Shown here: piece by piece, positions 1-9,390 of the stretch
Position numbering within the stretch: position 1 is the stretch's first letter
How the letters are laid out: every line of letters starts with the position of its first letter
Assembly: GCA_026004975.1 (NCBI GenBank)
Contig: BPKE01000002.1
Location: 496,001-560,000 of the forward strand
Reading direction: 5' to 3'
Length of the DNA stretch: 64,000 nt
DNA from: Gammaproteobacteria bacterium
Lineage (GTDB): Bacteria; Pseudomonadota; Gammaproteobacteria; HTCC5015
Notes under the pieces: generated by a model
Told to the model about the DNA's origin: nothing
Databases searched by the model: none
The model's input: the letters and a program-made list of their open reading frames with translations, nothing else
Position numbers and translations under genes: made by a program

Positions 1-2567
1 CACACCAGCACGTTGTGGCGCTGGTGATAGAAATCGATCATCACCTGTTCGAGGGTCTCTTCCGGCATCTGCCCGTGGGCGACGGCGATCCGCGCCTGGG
101 GCAGCAGGGCGCGCAACCGCTCGGCGGCGCGCTCGATGCTGCGCACCTCGTTGTGCACGAAGTACACCTGACCGCCGCGTTGCAGCTCGCGCCGGCAGGC
201 CTCCTGGATGAGGTCGTCGCGCCACTCGCAGACCAGCGTCTTGACCGCCAGGCGGTGCTCGGGCGGCGTGGCGATGATCGACAGGTCGCGCAGTCCGGCG
301 AGCGCCATGTTCAAGGTGCGCGGAATCGGCGTGGCCGTCAGCGTCAACACGTCCACCTCGGCGCGCAGCGCGCGCAGCCGCTCCTTGTGGCGCACACCGA
401 AGCGGTGTTCCTCGTCGATGATCAACAGGCCCAGGTCGGCGAAGCGCACCTCACGCTGCAGTAACTGGTGGGTGCCGATGACGACGTCCACCTTGCCCGC
501 GGCCAGATCGGCGAGCACCGCCTTCCGCTGCGCCGCACTCGACAGGCGCGAGATGCACTCGATGCGCAACGGCCAGTCGGCGAAGCGGTCGCGGAAGGTG
601 CGCTCGTGCTGCTGGGCGAGCAGGGTGGTCGGCACCAACACGGCGACCTGCACGCCGTTCATGGCGGCGACGAAGGCGGCGCGCAGCGCCACCTCGGTCT
701 TGCCGAAACCGACGTCGCCGCAGACCACCCGGTCCATCGGCGTGGGCTTGCGCAGGTCTTCGAGCACCGCCTCGATGGCCGCCGCCTGGTCCGGGGTTTC
801 CTCGAAGGGGAAGCCGGCGGCGAAGCGCTCGAGCTGGGCGTGGTCGATCTCGAAGGCGCGCCCGGGGCGGGCCGCGCGCCGGGCGTACAGCTCGAGCAGT
901 TCGGCGGCCGTGTCGCGGATCTTTTCGGCCGCCTTGCGCCGTGCCTTGGCCCATTGGTCGGTGCCCAGGCGGTGCAACGGCGCCGCCTCGTCGGCGGCCC
1001 CGGTGTAGCGGCTGATCAGCTCCAGGGAGGACACCGGCACGAACAGGGTGTCGCCGCCGGCGTACTCGAGCACCAGGCACTCGGTGGGCACGCCGCCGGC
1101 GTCCAGCGTCGTCAGGCCGCGGTAACGGCCGACACCGTAGTGCTCGTGCACCACCGGCGCCCCCGGCTTGAGCTCGCCCAGCGAGCGGATCAGGCTCTCG
1201 GGGTCGCGGCCGCGGCTGCGCCGCCGTTGCCGGCGGACGCGCCCGCCGAACAGGGCGTCCTCCGGGATCAGCGCGATGGGCCGGCCGCGGTGTTCGATCA
1301 CCGCGCCGCCTTCCAACGGCGCCACGGCGAGCGCCCGCGGCGAGGCGTCCTCCAGGAAGGCGGCCCAGCCGGGGACCGTCTTCACGTCCAGGTCGCGCAG
1401 TTGCTCGAGCAGCACCTCGCGGCGGCCCGGGGATTCGGCGAGGAACAGGACCCGGCCGTCGAAAGCGGCCAGGAAGGCCTCGAGCGCCCGCCGCGGCCGT
1501 TCGCCCTGCGGTTGCAAGGCCACCGGTTCGAGGGGGCGCCAGGTGAAGCCCGGGGGCTGTGCCTGCGGATCCTCTTCGACGCGGCACAGCGGGCGGGCGG
1601 CGAGCTGCGCGGCGAGTTCCTGGGGGGACAGGTACAGCGCCGCCGGTTCGAGCAGCGGCCGTTCGATGTCGTGGCGCAGCCGTTCGTAGCGCTCGGCGAC
1701 TTCGTCCGCGAAGGCGGCCGCGGCCGCCTCGGCCCCGTCCTCGAGGACGACCAGGGGGTCGGCGGGCAGGTAATCGAACAGCGTCTCGAGCCGATCGAAA
1801 AACAGCGGCAGATAGTGTTCGCAACCGGGCGCGGCGATGCCCTCGGAGACATCGCGGTAGATGCGGCAATTCTGCGGGTTGCCGGAAAAACGGGCGCGAA
1901 AACGCCGCCGGAAACCCTCGATGCCTTCCGGCGTGAGCGGAAATTCCCGCGCCGGCAGCAGGGTGAAGGCTTCGATTCTGTCCGTGGAGCGCTGGGTCAG
2001 CGGGTCGAAATGGCGCAGGCTGTCGATCTCCTGGTCGAGCAGCTCGATGCGCAGCGGCTGGGCCGCCCCCATCGGGAACACGTCGACGATGCCGCCGCGC
2101 ACGGTGAATTCGCCGTGTTCCTCGACCGTGCCCACGGCGCGGTAACCGGCTTCGACCAGGCGCGCGGTGAAGGCCGCCGGATCCAGCGCCCCGCCCACCC
2201 GCAGGGCGAAACTGCGCCCGTGCACCCACTCGCGCGGCGGCAGCTTCTGCAGGGCGGTCTGCACCGCGGCGATCACCAGGCCGCGCCGCGGCCAGTCGGC
2301 GAGCAGCCGCAGGCGTTCGGACACCGCGTCCGGATGGGGCGAGTAGGCGTCGTAGGGCAGGGTCTCCCAGTCCGGGAACAAGGCCGGGGCCTCGGGCGCG
2401 AAGAACGCCGCGGTTTCGGCCAGCCGGGCGGCGCTTTGCAGATCGCGGGCGAGCACCAGCACCGGCCCCCGGTGGGCGGCGGCCGCCTCGGCGACGGCCA
2501 GGGCGAACAGATCACCGGGCGGGCGGCGCCAGCGGCGCACGGCGGGCGGGGTGTCGGCTTGGGACAT
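1..2567 (-). CDS. mfd: Transcription-repair coupling factor Mfd (3' end outside window)
   Basis: Mfd is an ATP-driven translocase that pushes stalled RNA polymerase off damaged DNA and recruits UvrA. The real frame is not in the ORF track because it runs open off the left edge; I read it from an ATG at 2567 for 855 codons. In order it shows a UvrB-like N-terminal part, a CarD-like RNA polymerase-interacting domain (VVHEHYGVGRYRGL, about residue 475), Walker A (GDVGFGKTE, near residue 620), the DEEH box (IIDEEHRFG) and TATPIPRT. The last part visible is HNVLVC. Family members are about 1150 residues, so roughly 300 C-terminal residues lie outside. The long plus-strand ORFs over this stretch are shadows. 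It follows cls by 37 bases and is probably co-transcribed with it. Confidence 0.97.
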   Translation of the reverse strand, partial: MSQADTPPAVRRWRRPPGDLFALAVAEAAAAHRGPVLVLARDLQSAARLAETAAFFAPEAPALFPDWETLPYDAYSPHPDAVSERLRLLADWPRRGLVIAAVQTALQKLPPREWVHGRSFALRVGGALDPAAFTARLVEAGYRAVGTVEEHGEFTVRGGIVDVFPMGAAQPLRIELLDQEIDSLRHFDPLTQRSTDRIEAFTLLPAREFPLTPEGIEGFRRRFRARFSGNPQNCRIYRDVSEGIAAPGCEHYLPLFFDRLETLFDYLPADPLVVLEDGAEAAAAAFADEVAERYERLRHDIERPLLEPAALYLSPQELAAQLAARPLCRVEEDPQAQPPGFTWRPLEPVALQPQGERPRRALEAFLAAFDGRVLFLAESPGRREVLLEQLRDLDVKTVPGWAAFLEDASPRALAVAPLEGGAVIEHRGRPIALIPEDALFGGRVRRQRRRSRGRDPESLIRSLGELKPGAPVVHEHYGVGRYRGLTTLDAGGVPTECLVLEYAGGDTLFVPVSSLELISRYTGAADEAAPLHRLGTDQWAKARRKAAEKIRDTAAELLELYARRAARPGRAFEIDHAQLERFAAGFPFEETPDQAAAIEAVLEDLRKPTPMDRVVCGDVGFGKTEVALRAAFVAAMNGVQVAVLVPTTLLAQQHERTFRDRFADWPLRIECISRLSSAAQRKAVLADLAAGKVDVVIGTHQLLQREVRFADLGLLIIDEEHRFGVRHKERLRALRAEVDVLTLTATPIPRTLNMALAGLRDLSIIATPPEHRLAVKTLVCEWRDDLIQEACRRELQRGGQVYFVHNEVRSIERAAERLRALLPQARIAVAHGQMPEETLEQVMIDFYHQRHNVLV

Positions 2568-2604
2568 GGGGGGCGCGATTATACCCCCGGCGGGGGCGTG
2601 GCGT

Positions 2605-4020
2605 TCACAGATAGCCGCTGAACAACCAGAAGACGGCGTCCCGCAGTTTCACCGCCAGCGGCCGCCGCTCCAGCTCTTCGAGGGTGAGCGGTCGGCAGCG
2701 GTCGCGCACTTCGGCGGCGTGCGCCGCCAGCCCGGCGACCGTGCCCTCGTCGTAGATCTCCACGCCGATTTCGAAGTTCAGCGCCAGGCTGCGCGGATCG
2801 AGGTTCGGCGAACCGATCAGGGCGTAGTGATCGTCCACCAGGTAGAGCTTGCTGTGTGCGAACGGCCCCGGCCGCAGGTAGACGCGCACGCCGCGGGCGA
2901 GCAGTTCCGGCAACAGCCGCCGACAGGCCCAGTCGACGAAGGGCAGGTTGCTGCGCTCGGGCAGGATCACTTCGACCCGAACCCCGCGCAGGGCGGCCAC
3001 CTGGAGCGCCTCGAGCAGACCGCGCGGCGGCAAAAAGTAGGGGGTCATCAGCAGCACCCGGCGGCGGGCGGTGGAAATCACCCCTTCGAGGAGCATCGGC
3101 AGGGTGTCCAGATCCTCGTTGGGGCCGTCCACCACGGTGCGGCACAACGCCGGGCCGGCCGGGGGCGGTGGCGCCTCGAGCGCGAACGCGCGGCCGCCGG
3201 CGAAGCGCCAGTCTTCGGCGAACACCTGGCCCAACTCGGCGACCACCGGTCCTTCCAGGCGGAAATGCAGATCCTCCAGGCGCGGCGGGCAGGGGTGGCG
3301 CCGCCGCCCCTTGCAGACCAGGTTCATGCCGCCGGTGTAGGCGACTTTGCCGTCGACGATGAGCAGCTTGCGGTGGTTGCGCAGGTTCAGGTGCAGCTGC
3401 GGCGGCAGCAGGCGCGGCGGCAGGAAGCGCGCGACCTCGATTCCGGCCCGGGCGAGCAGGGGGCCGGCACGCGGGCAATGGTAGTGCTCGCCGACGCCAT
3501 CGATCAGCACCCGCACCGCCACGCCGCGGCGCCGTGCCCGGGCCAGCGCGGCGATGAAGCGCCGCCCGCAGTGGTCGGTGCCGAACAGGTAGGTGGCCAG
3601 GAGGATGCTGCGCCGTGCCCCGGCGACCGCGGCGAGCATGTCGGGAAAGGCCTGTTCGAGTCCGAACAAGGGGGTGACGGCGTTGCCGGCGAGCAACGGC
3701 CGCCCGGTGAGCGCCGCGGACACCTGGGCGATCAACCGCGCCGGTGCCGGCAGGCGCGGTGCCAGCGGAACCGCCGCCGGCACGCGCGCGGCCGGCGGCA
3801 GGCCCAGTTTGCGCGCGCGGGTGCGGATGCGGTTGACGCCGAACAGCAGATAGAGGACCGCGCCGGCGAGCGGAAAGAGCAGGCAGGTGGCCAGCCAGCC
3901 GAAGGCGGACACCGGGTCGCGCTTGTGCAGCAGGATGTGCACGGCGCAGGCCAGCGCCAGCGCGCCGTGGAAGAGCAGGGTGAGCAGCGCCCACAGGGCG
4001 GCCGGCGACCAGGCGTCCAA
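2605..4020 (-). CDS. cls: Cardiolipin synthase (phospholipase D family)
   Basis: This 471-residue protein should join two phosphatidylglycerol molecules into cardiolipin at the inner membrane. It begins with two hydrophobic segments (residues about 5-25 and 38-60) and then has the two HxK(x)4D motifs of the phospholipase D superfamily, HRKLLIVD in the first half and HSKLYLVD in the second, each followed by the usual GG or GSPN stretch. Length and layout fit bacterial Cls. The start appears to be TTG at 4020: no ATG lies between it and the upstream in-frame stop, and a TATAAT hexamer sits about 30 bases upstream. The next gene on the strand is mfd. Which cls paralogue this is (A, B or C) I cannot say. 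Confidence 0.93.
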   Translation of the reverse strand: MDAWSPAALWALLTLLFHGALALACAVHILLHKRDPVSAFGWLATCLLFPLAGAVLYLLFGVNRIRTRARKLGLPPAARVPAAVPLAPRLPAPARLIAQVSAALTGRPLLAGNAVTPLFGLEQAFPDMLAAVAGARRSILLATYLFGTDHCGRRFIAALARARRRGVAVRVLIDGVGEHYHCPRAGPLLARAGIEVARFLPPRLLPPQLHLNLRNHRKLLIVDGKVAYTGGMNLVCKGRRRHPCPPRLEDLHFRLEGPVVAELGQVFAEDWRFAGGRAFALEAPPPPAGPALCRTVVDGPNEDLDTLPMLLEGVISTARRRVLLMTPYFLPPRGLLEALQVAALRGVRVEVILPERSNLPFVDWACRRLLPELLARGVRVYLRPGPFAHSKLYLVDDHYALIGSPNLDPRSLALNFEIGVEIYDEGTVAGLAAHAAEVRDRCRPLTLEELERRPLAVKLRDAVFWLFSGYL

Positions 4021-4049
4021 CGATCCGGCTCGGAGACGGGGGAGGGCCG

Positions 4050-4055
4050 ATTATA
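4050..4055 (-). promoter_or_regulatory. Candidate -10 element for cls
   Basis: On the minus strand this reads TATAAT, an exact sigma-70 -10 hexamer, 30 bases before the cls start. No convincing -35 box is visible 16-18 bases further upstream, where the sequence is GC-rich. The call rests on the hexamer and its position. Confidence 0.4.
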
Positions 4056-4093
4056 GGCCGGATCGTCCGGCGGGGGCTGGACGGCGCTCGATA

Positions 4094-4137
4094 GCATGTA
4101 TAAATATTCACTGATCGGGGCATGTATAAATATCCAT
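4094..4137 (+). promoter_or_regulatory. Paired operator-like direct repeats before the imu operon
   Basis: The 14-mer GCATGTATAAATAT occurs twice, at 4094-4107 and 4120-4133, with starts 26 bases apart. Each copy is also partly palindromic; the second reads ATGTATAAATATCCAT with ATG and CAT arms. The AT-rich repeats stand out strongly from the GC-rich surroundings. imuA-imuB-dnaE2 cassettes are normally LexA-controlled, so these are plausible LexA-type operators, although they do not match the E. coli CTG-N10-CAG consensus. The second copy overlaps an upstream ATG (4122) of the imuA frame, which argues that the true start is further in. Confidence 0.5.
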
Positions 4138-4190
4138 ATTACGGCGTGAAACCCGTTTTTTCGGGCGCGCACATGAGGCCGTCTTTTTCA

Positions 4191-4823
4191 ATGAAAAACA
4201 ATTCGTTGGAAGATCTTTTAAAAGCCACTTCTCATGTATCGAAAGGGCCGGCCGCGGCGTTCGGGCGGGTGCATTCCAGCGGCGTGCCCGCCTGGGACGC
4301 GCGGCTGCCCGGCGGCGGTTGGCCGGCCGGCCTGCTGTGGGTGTACCGCCCCGTCGCCGGCCTGGGGGAGATGCGCCTGTTCCTGCCCTTGTGTGCGCAA
4401 CGGAGCGCGGCGGGCCGCCACGTGGTGCTGCTCGATCCGCCGTGGACGCCTTACCCGCCGGCCTGGGCGGCGGCCGGCGTGCGCCTGGAACGCTTGCATT
4501 GGCTGCAGCCGCCGGACGAGGCCGGGGTCCGCTGGGCGCTCGACGCCCTGGTCCGCTGTCCGGCTTGCGGGGTGCTCGGCTGCTGGCCGCGGCGCGGGCC
4601 GCCGCCGGCGGCGCTGCTGCAACGCCTGCAGCAAGCCGGCGCCGCCCAGGGCGCCGTGGTGCTGTGGTTCACGGACCGGAAGCGGCCGCCGCCCGGTTTC
4701 AAGCCGAGCCTGCACCTGGCCTTGTGGCGCGATGCGGCCGGGCGCTTGTGGCTGGCCGGCCGCAGCCGCCGCGGCACGGTGTTGCCGGCCTGCCCCTGGC
4801 CGGAAGCGGAGGCCGGGCCATGA
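4191..4823 (+). CDS. imuA: ImuA, RecA/SulA-like mutasome protein
   Basis: ImuA is a RecA-like accessory protein that works with ImuB and DnaE2 in damage-induced mutagenic translesion synthesis. The product begins MKNNSLEDLL and then has the family's typical G-W-P-A-G-L-L region (LPGGGWPAGLLWVY) and a short RecA-like core; at 210 residues it has the usual length. The ORF opens at 4122, but that ATG lies inside the operator-like repeat. I prefer ATG 4191, which has GAGG about 11 bases upstream; 4173 is the alternative. It overlaps imuB by the ATGA junction at 4820-4823, indicating translational coupling. The assignment relies on gene context as much as on the modest sequence signature. Confidence 0.85.
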   Translation: MKNNSLEDLLKATSHVSKGPAAAFGRVHSSGVPAWDARLPGGGWPAGLLWVYRPVAGLGEMRLFLPLCAQRSAAGRHVVLLDPPWTPYPPAWAAAGVRLERLHWLQPPDEAGVRWALDALVRCPACGVLGCWPRRGPPPAALLQRLQQAGAAQGAVVLWFTDRKRPPPGFKPSLHLALWRDAAGRLWLAGRSRRGTVLPACPWPEAEAGP

Positions 4824-6322
4824 GCCGGTCCGCCGTCCAACTGGATTTGCCATTCGATCCGCCGGCCCGGCCCCGGCCGTGCCTGCCGCGCCCGGCCACG
4901 GCGGCGGCCCCACGGCCGGCGGCGCGGCGGCGGCTTTGGCTGGCGGTGTACGTCGCCGATTTGCCCCTCGCCGCCCTGCCTGCGGCCCCGGGACCGCAGG
5001 CGGTGACGGAGGGGGAGGGGCAGGCGGCCAGGCTGGCGGCGGTCGACGAGACGGCGCGGAGGCACGGCGTCCGCGAGGGGATGGGGCTCACCGCGGCGTT
5101 GTTGCGCTGCCCGGCGCTGCGCCACCGGCCTCGCTCCCCCGAGGCCGAAGCGGCCCTGCTCGCCCGACTGGCGGACCGCGCCTACCGCTTTTCCGACACG
5201 GTGGCGCTCGCCGAGCGAGGCGTGGTCCTGGAGATCGGCGGCAGCCTGCGCTTGTTCGGCGGCCGGACGGCCTTGTTGCGAAGATGGACGGCGGCGTTGG
5301 CCGCGCTCGGGCTCGATGGCCGCTGGGCGGCGGCGCCGACCCGCCCGGCGGCCTGGTGGTTGGCGCGCTGGCGGCCCGGCCTCTGGCTGGAAGCGCTGGA
5401 GGGGTTACGGGCGGCCTTGCGCGATCTGCCGATCGAGGCGCTGGAACCGGCGCCGCGCGAGCGCTTGCGCCTGCGCGCCGCCGGCCTGCGCCGCCTGGGC
5501 GAATTGTGGCGTTTGCCGCCCGACGCTCTGGCCCGACGCTACGGCCGGGCCTTGCTCGAACGGCTCGACGCGGCCTTGTACGACGCGCCCGCGCCGCCGC
5601 TTTACCGGCCGCCCGCCGTGTTTCGCGAGCGCTGCGCCTTCGAACCCGAGGTGAACCGTTGGACGCAGATCGCGCCGGCCTTGGATGCGCTGGCCGGCCG
5701 GCTGGCGGCGTTCCTCGAGCAGCGCGTGCTGGCGGTGGAGGCGCTGGCATGGCGCCTGGAAACGGACCGCGGCCGGCGGGAAGGGCTTTTGCATTTCGCC
5801 CGACCCTGCCGCGAGGCGCGCCGCATCGCCCGCCGCCTGCGCGACGCCCTCCAGGCCGCCGGGGCGCACGGCGCGGTGCGCGCCGTCGAGTTGGAAACGA
5901 CCTCTTGCCGCCCCGCGACCGCGGTCGCGGCATCGCTGTTCGAGGGCGCGGCCACCGCGGGGGAAAGTTGGGCGGCCTTGTGCGAACGCTTGCGCGACCG
6001 CTTCGGCCCACAGGCCTTGGTGACGGCCCGTTTGCGCGCCGATTGGCGCCCCGAGCGGGCCTTGCAGCCCTCGACGGTGGGCGCCGCGGCCCTCCCGGCG
6101 CTGCCGCCGCGGCCGTTGTGGTTGCTCGACCCGCCCCGGCCGGCACGGGAGCCGGCGCAGTGGCGGCTGGAAGAGGAGGTCGAGCGCATCGAGCAGGGTT
6201 GGTGGGACGGCCGGCCGGTGCGGCGTGACTACCGCTGGGCGCGCACGCCGGACGGCCGCCGCCTGTGGGTGTTCCGTGACCGCCGTGACGGGCGCTGGTG
6301 GGTGCAGGGCGTCGATGGTTGA
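4820..6322 (+). CDS. imuB: ImuB, catalytically inactive Y-family polymerase-like protein
   Basis: ImuB is a Y-family polymerase homologue without catalytic acids that bridges ImuA, DnaE2 and the beta clamp. This 500-residue product has the Y-family-like start of the fold (LWLAVYVADLPLAAL, about residues 40-54), the later helix-hairpin part (LRLRAAGLRRLGEL) and the C-terminal RADWRPERAL region typical of ImuB. The expected DNA polymerase metal-binding acids are not seen. Unusually, the first 12 residues carry QLDLPF, a close match to the beta-clamp-binding consensus, on a 40-residue proline-rich leader. The normal internal site reads AASLF without its glutamine. Start ATG 4820 overlaps the imuA stop; the end overlaps dnaE2 by 8 bases. 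Confidence 0.93.
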   Translation: MSRSAVQLDLPFDPPARPRPCLPRPATAAAPRPAARRRLWLAVYVADLPLAALPAAPGPQAVTEGEGQAARLAAVDETARRHGVREGMGLTAALLRCPALRHRPRSPEAEAALLARLADRAYRFSDTVALAERGVVLEIGGSLRLFGGRTALLRRWTAALAALGLDGRWAAAPTRPAAWWLARWRPGLWLEALEGLRAALRDLPIEALEPAPRERLRLRAAGLRRLGELWRLPPDALARRYGRALLERLDAALYDAPAPPLYRPPAVFRERCAFEPEVNRWTQIAPALDALAGRLAAFLEQRVLAVEALAWRLETDRGRREGLLHFARPCREARRIARRLRDALQAAGAHGAVRAVELETTSCRPATAVAASLFEGAATAGESWAALCERLRDRFGPQALVTARLRADWRPERALQPSTVGAAALPALPPRPLWLLDPPRPAREPAQWRLEEEVERIEQGWWDGRPVRRDYRWARTPDGRRLWVFRDRRDGRWWVQGVDG

Positions 6323-9300
6323 GCGCGAGCCACCCGCCTATGCGGAGCTGCATTGCCGCTCCAATTTCAGCTTCCTGCAAGGGGCCTCGCACCCCGAGGA
6401 GCTGGTGGCGCAGGCCGCGGCCTATGGTTACCGGGCGCTGGCGCTCACCGATCTGTGCTCGGTGGCGGGCGTGGTGCGCGCCCACCGCGCCGCCCGCCGC
6501 CACGGCCTGAAGCTGATCGTCGGCGCCGAGTTCGCGCTGGCCGACCTGCCCCTGCGGTTCGTGTTGCTCGCGCCGGACCGCGCCGCCTACGGGCGCTTGT
6601 GCACCTTGATCAGCGCCGCCCGCCGCGCCGCGCCCAAAGGCACCTACCGTCTCGACCGGGCTTTGCTGCGCCGCCACCGTCCCGAGGGGTGCATCGCGTT
6701 GTGGCTGCCCGCGATCGAAGACGAGCCGGCCGCCGGCCGGTGCCTCGCCGAGCTGCTCGGGGAAACGCCCTGGGTGGCGGTGACGCGGCGCTGGGACGGC
6801 CGTGACCGGCGCCGTTTCGCCCAAGCCGAGCGGCTCGCGGCGCTGTGGGGCCGGACGCCGGTCGCGGTCGGCGGGGTGCGCATGCACCGGCCCGCCCGGC
6901 GGCGCCTGTTCGACGTGCTGTGCGCGGTGCACGCCGGCCGGCCGCTCGCCGAGCTGGGGCATGCGCTGGCGCGCAACGCCGCCGCCTGCCTGCAACCGCG
7001 CACGCGCCTGGCCCGCCTCTATCCGGCCGCCTGGCTGGACAACGCCGTGCAACTGGCCGAACGCTGCACCTTCACGCTGGACAGCCTGCGTTACGAGTAT
7101 CCACGCGAGATCGTGCCGGCGGGCTACGACGCCGACGGCTGGCTGCGCGAGCAAGTGCGGCGCGGCGCCCGCCGCCGGTATCCCGACGGCGTGCCCCCCG
7201 CGGTGCACGCCCTGCTGGACAAGGAGCTGGCCCTGATCGCGGAGCTCGAGTTACGAGCCGTATTTCCTCACCGTCCACGACATGGTGCGCTTCGCCCGCA
7301 GCCGCGGCATCCTTTGCCAGGGGCGCGGCTCGGCGGCCAACTCGGCGGTGTGCTTACTGCCTGGGGCTCACCGCGGTGGACCCGGCGCGCATGCGAGTGT
7401 TGTTCGAACGGTTCGTCCCGCGCAGCGCAACGAGCCGCCCGACATCGACGTCGACTTCGAGCACGAGCGCCGCGAGGAGGTGATCGCAGTACCTTTATCG
7501 CCAAGTACGGCCGCGACCGGGCTGCGCTGGCCGCCACCGTCATCACCTACCGGCCGGGCAGCGCCGTGCGCGACGTCGGCAAGGCGCTGGGGCTCTCGCC
7601 CGGCGCAGTCGACGCGCTGGCCAGCGCTGGCTGGTGGGACGGCCGCGCGATGCTGCCGGAGCGCTGCCGCGACGCGGGCTTCGACCCCGCCACCCGCATG
7701 GTGCGGCGCTGTGCGCGCTGGTCGAGCACGCTGTGCGGCTTCCCGCGCCACCTGTCGCAGCACGTCGGCGGCTTCGTGATAGCCCGCGACCGCTGCTCGC
7801 GCATGGTGCCGATCGAGAACGCCGCCATGCCCGAGCGCACCGTGATCCAGTGGGACAAGGACGACCTCGACGCGCTGGGCTGCTGAAGGTGGACTGCCTG
7901 GCCTGGGCATGCTCACCGCCATCCGCCGCGCGCTGGACGCTGGTGGCCCGCCGCCGCGGCCGGCCGTTCGGCATGCCGACGTGCCCGCCGGAGGATCCCG
8001 GAGACCTACGCCATGATCCAGCGCGGCGACACGTGGGCGTCTTCCAGATCGAGTCCGCGCGCGCAGATGGCGATGCTGCCGCGCCTGCAGCCCGCCGCGT
8101 TTCTACGACCTCGTGATCGAGGTGGCGATCGTCCGCCCCGGCCCGATCCAGGGCGAGCATGGTGCATCCCTACCTGCGCCGGCGCCAGGGCTGGAACCGG
8201 TCACCTATCCCGCAGCGACGCGCCAGGTCCTTCGCGCACCCTCGGCGTGCCGATCTTCCAGGAGCAGGTGATGCAGCTCGCCGTGGTGGCAGCCGGCTTC
8301 TACGCCGGGCGAGGCCGACCGCCTGCGCCGCTCGATGGCGGCGTGGCGGCGCAAGGGCGGCCTGGAGACATTCGAGCCGCTGCTGATCGAGGGCATGCGC
8401 TCGCGCGGCTATTCGCCCGAGTTCGCCCAGGCCATCTACCGGCAGATCCTCGGCTTCGGCGAGTACGGCTTTCCCGAGTCCCACTCGGCCAGCTTCGCCC
8501 TGCTGGTCTACGTCTCCGCCTGGCTCAAGCGCCACGAGCCGGCGGCGTTCTGCTGCGCGCTGCTCAACTCGCAGCCGATGGGCTTCTACGCGCCGTCGCA
8601 GCTCGTGCAGGACGCCCGCCGCCACGGCGTCGAGGTGCGGCCGGTGGACGTCACCGCCAGCCAGTGGGCGTGCACCGGCTGGAAGGGGAGGGGGTGCGCC
8701 TGGGCTTGTGCATGGTGCGCGGCTTGCGCCGCGCCGACGCCGAGCGCCTGGTGGCGCGGGCGCGGTACGGCGGTGCCCAACGTGGCCGAGCTGGCGCGGC
8801 GCTGCGCCCTGGAACCGGCGGCGCTGGAGGCGCTGGCCGCGGCCGGCGCCTTGCGCAGCCTGGCCGGCGACCGGCACCGCGCCCACTGGGCGGTCGCCGC
8901 CGTGCCGCCGCGCTCGCAGGCGACCTTGCCGTTGTCCTGGAATGAGGCTGTCCCGCTGCTGCGGCGTCCGACACCGGCCGAAACGGTGGCCGCCGATTAC
9001 GCGCATCTGGGCGTATCGCTGGCGGCCCATCCGCTGGCCTTGCTGCGTCCGCGGCTCGACGCCCGGCGGGTGCGCCGCGCCGCCGAGCTGGCCGCGTTGC
9101 GCGACGGCGCGCTGGTGCGCGTGGCCGGCCTGGTCACCCACCGCCAGCGCCCCGGCAGCGCCGGCGGCGTGGTGTTCGCCACGCTGGAAGACGAGACCGG
9201 CTTGATCAACCTGGTGGTCGCCCCGCCGACCTTCGCCGCCCAGCGCAGCGTGTTCCTGGAAAGCCGCATCCTGCTCGTGCACGGCGTGTTGCAGCGCCGC

Positions 9301-9390
9301 GACGGGGTGGTGCATATTAACGCCGGGCGCATCGAATGCGGCGACGCCCTGTTTCACGACCTCCACGCCCGCGCGCGGGATTTTCGCTAG
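6315..9390 (+). CDS. dnaE2: Error-prone DNA polymerase DnaE2 (reading frame broken by indels)
   Basis: DnaE2 is the C-family polymerase of the ImuA/ImuB mutasome. ATG 6315 opens with a PHP domain ([22 protein letters not shown]). The catalytic region is clear ([23 protein letters not shown]), as are the finger region ([14 protein letters not shown]) and a C-terminal OB domain ([13 protein letters not shown]). From about 7251 to 8760 the protein hops between all three frames: an extra T near 7252 and 7354, a lost G near 7424, an extra G at 7486, an extra C at 7501, lost C near 7880 and 7901, and several more to about 8320, plus a compensated pair at 8680-8757. The protein stays conserved in each frame and both ends are clean, so I favour sequence errors. 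The stop TAG shares one base with the modA start. Confidence 0.92.

Noticed and set aside
468-2621. 717-residue plus-strand ORF opposite mfd
   Set aside because: The minus strand encodes unmistakable Mfd motifs; in GC-rich DNA the antisense frame stays open by codon bias. The 592-residue minus ORF at 451-2229 is likewise the wrong frame.
4234-6228. 664-residue ORF over imuA/imuB
   Set aside because: Arginine/proline/alanine-rich shadow; the imuA and imuB frames carry the family motifs.
7251-8760. dnaE2 as a pseudogene
   Set aside because: Conservation continues in whichever frame is correct and the same indel pattern hits essential-type genes such as glyA, so sequence error is the better explanation.
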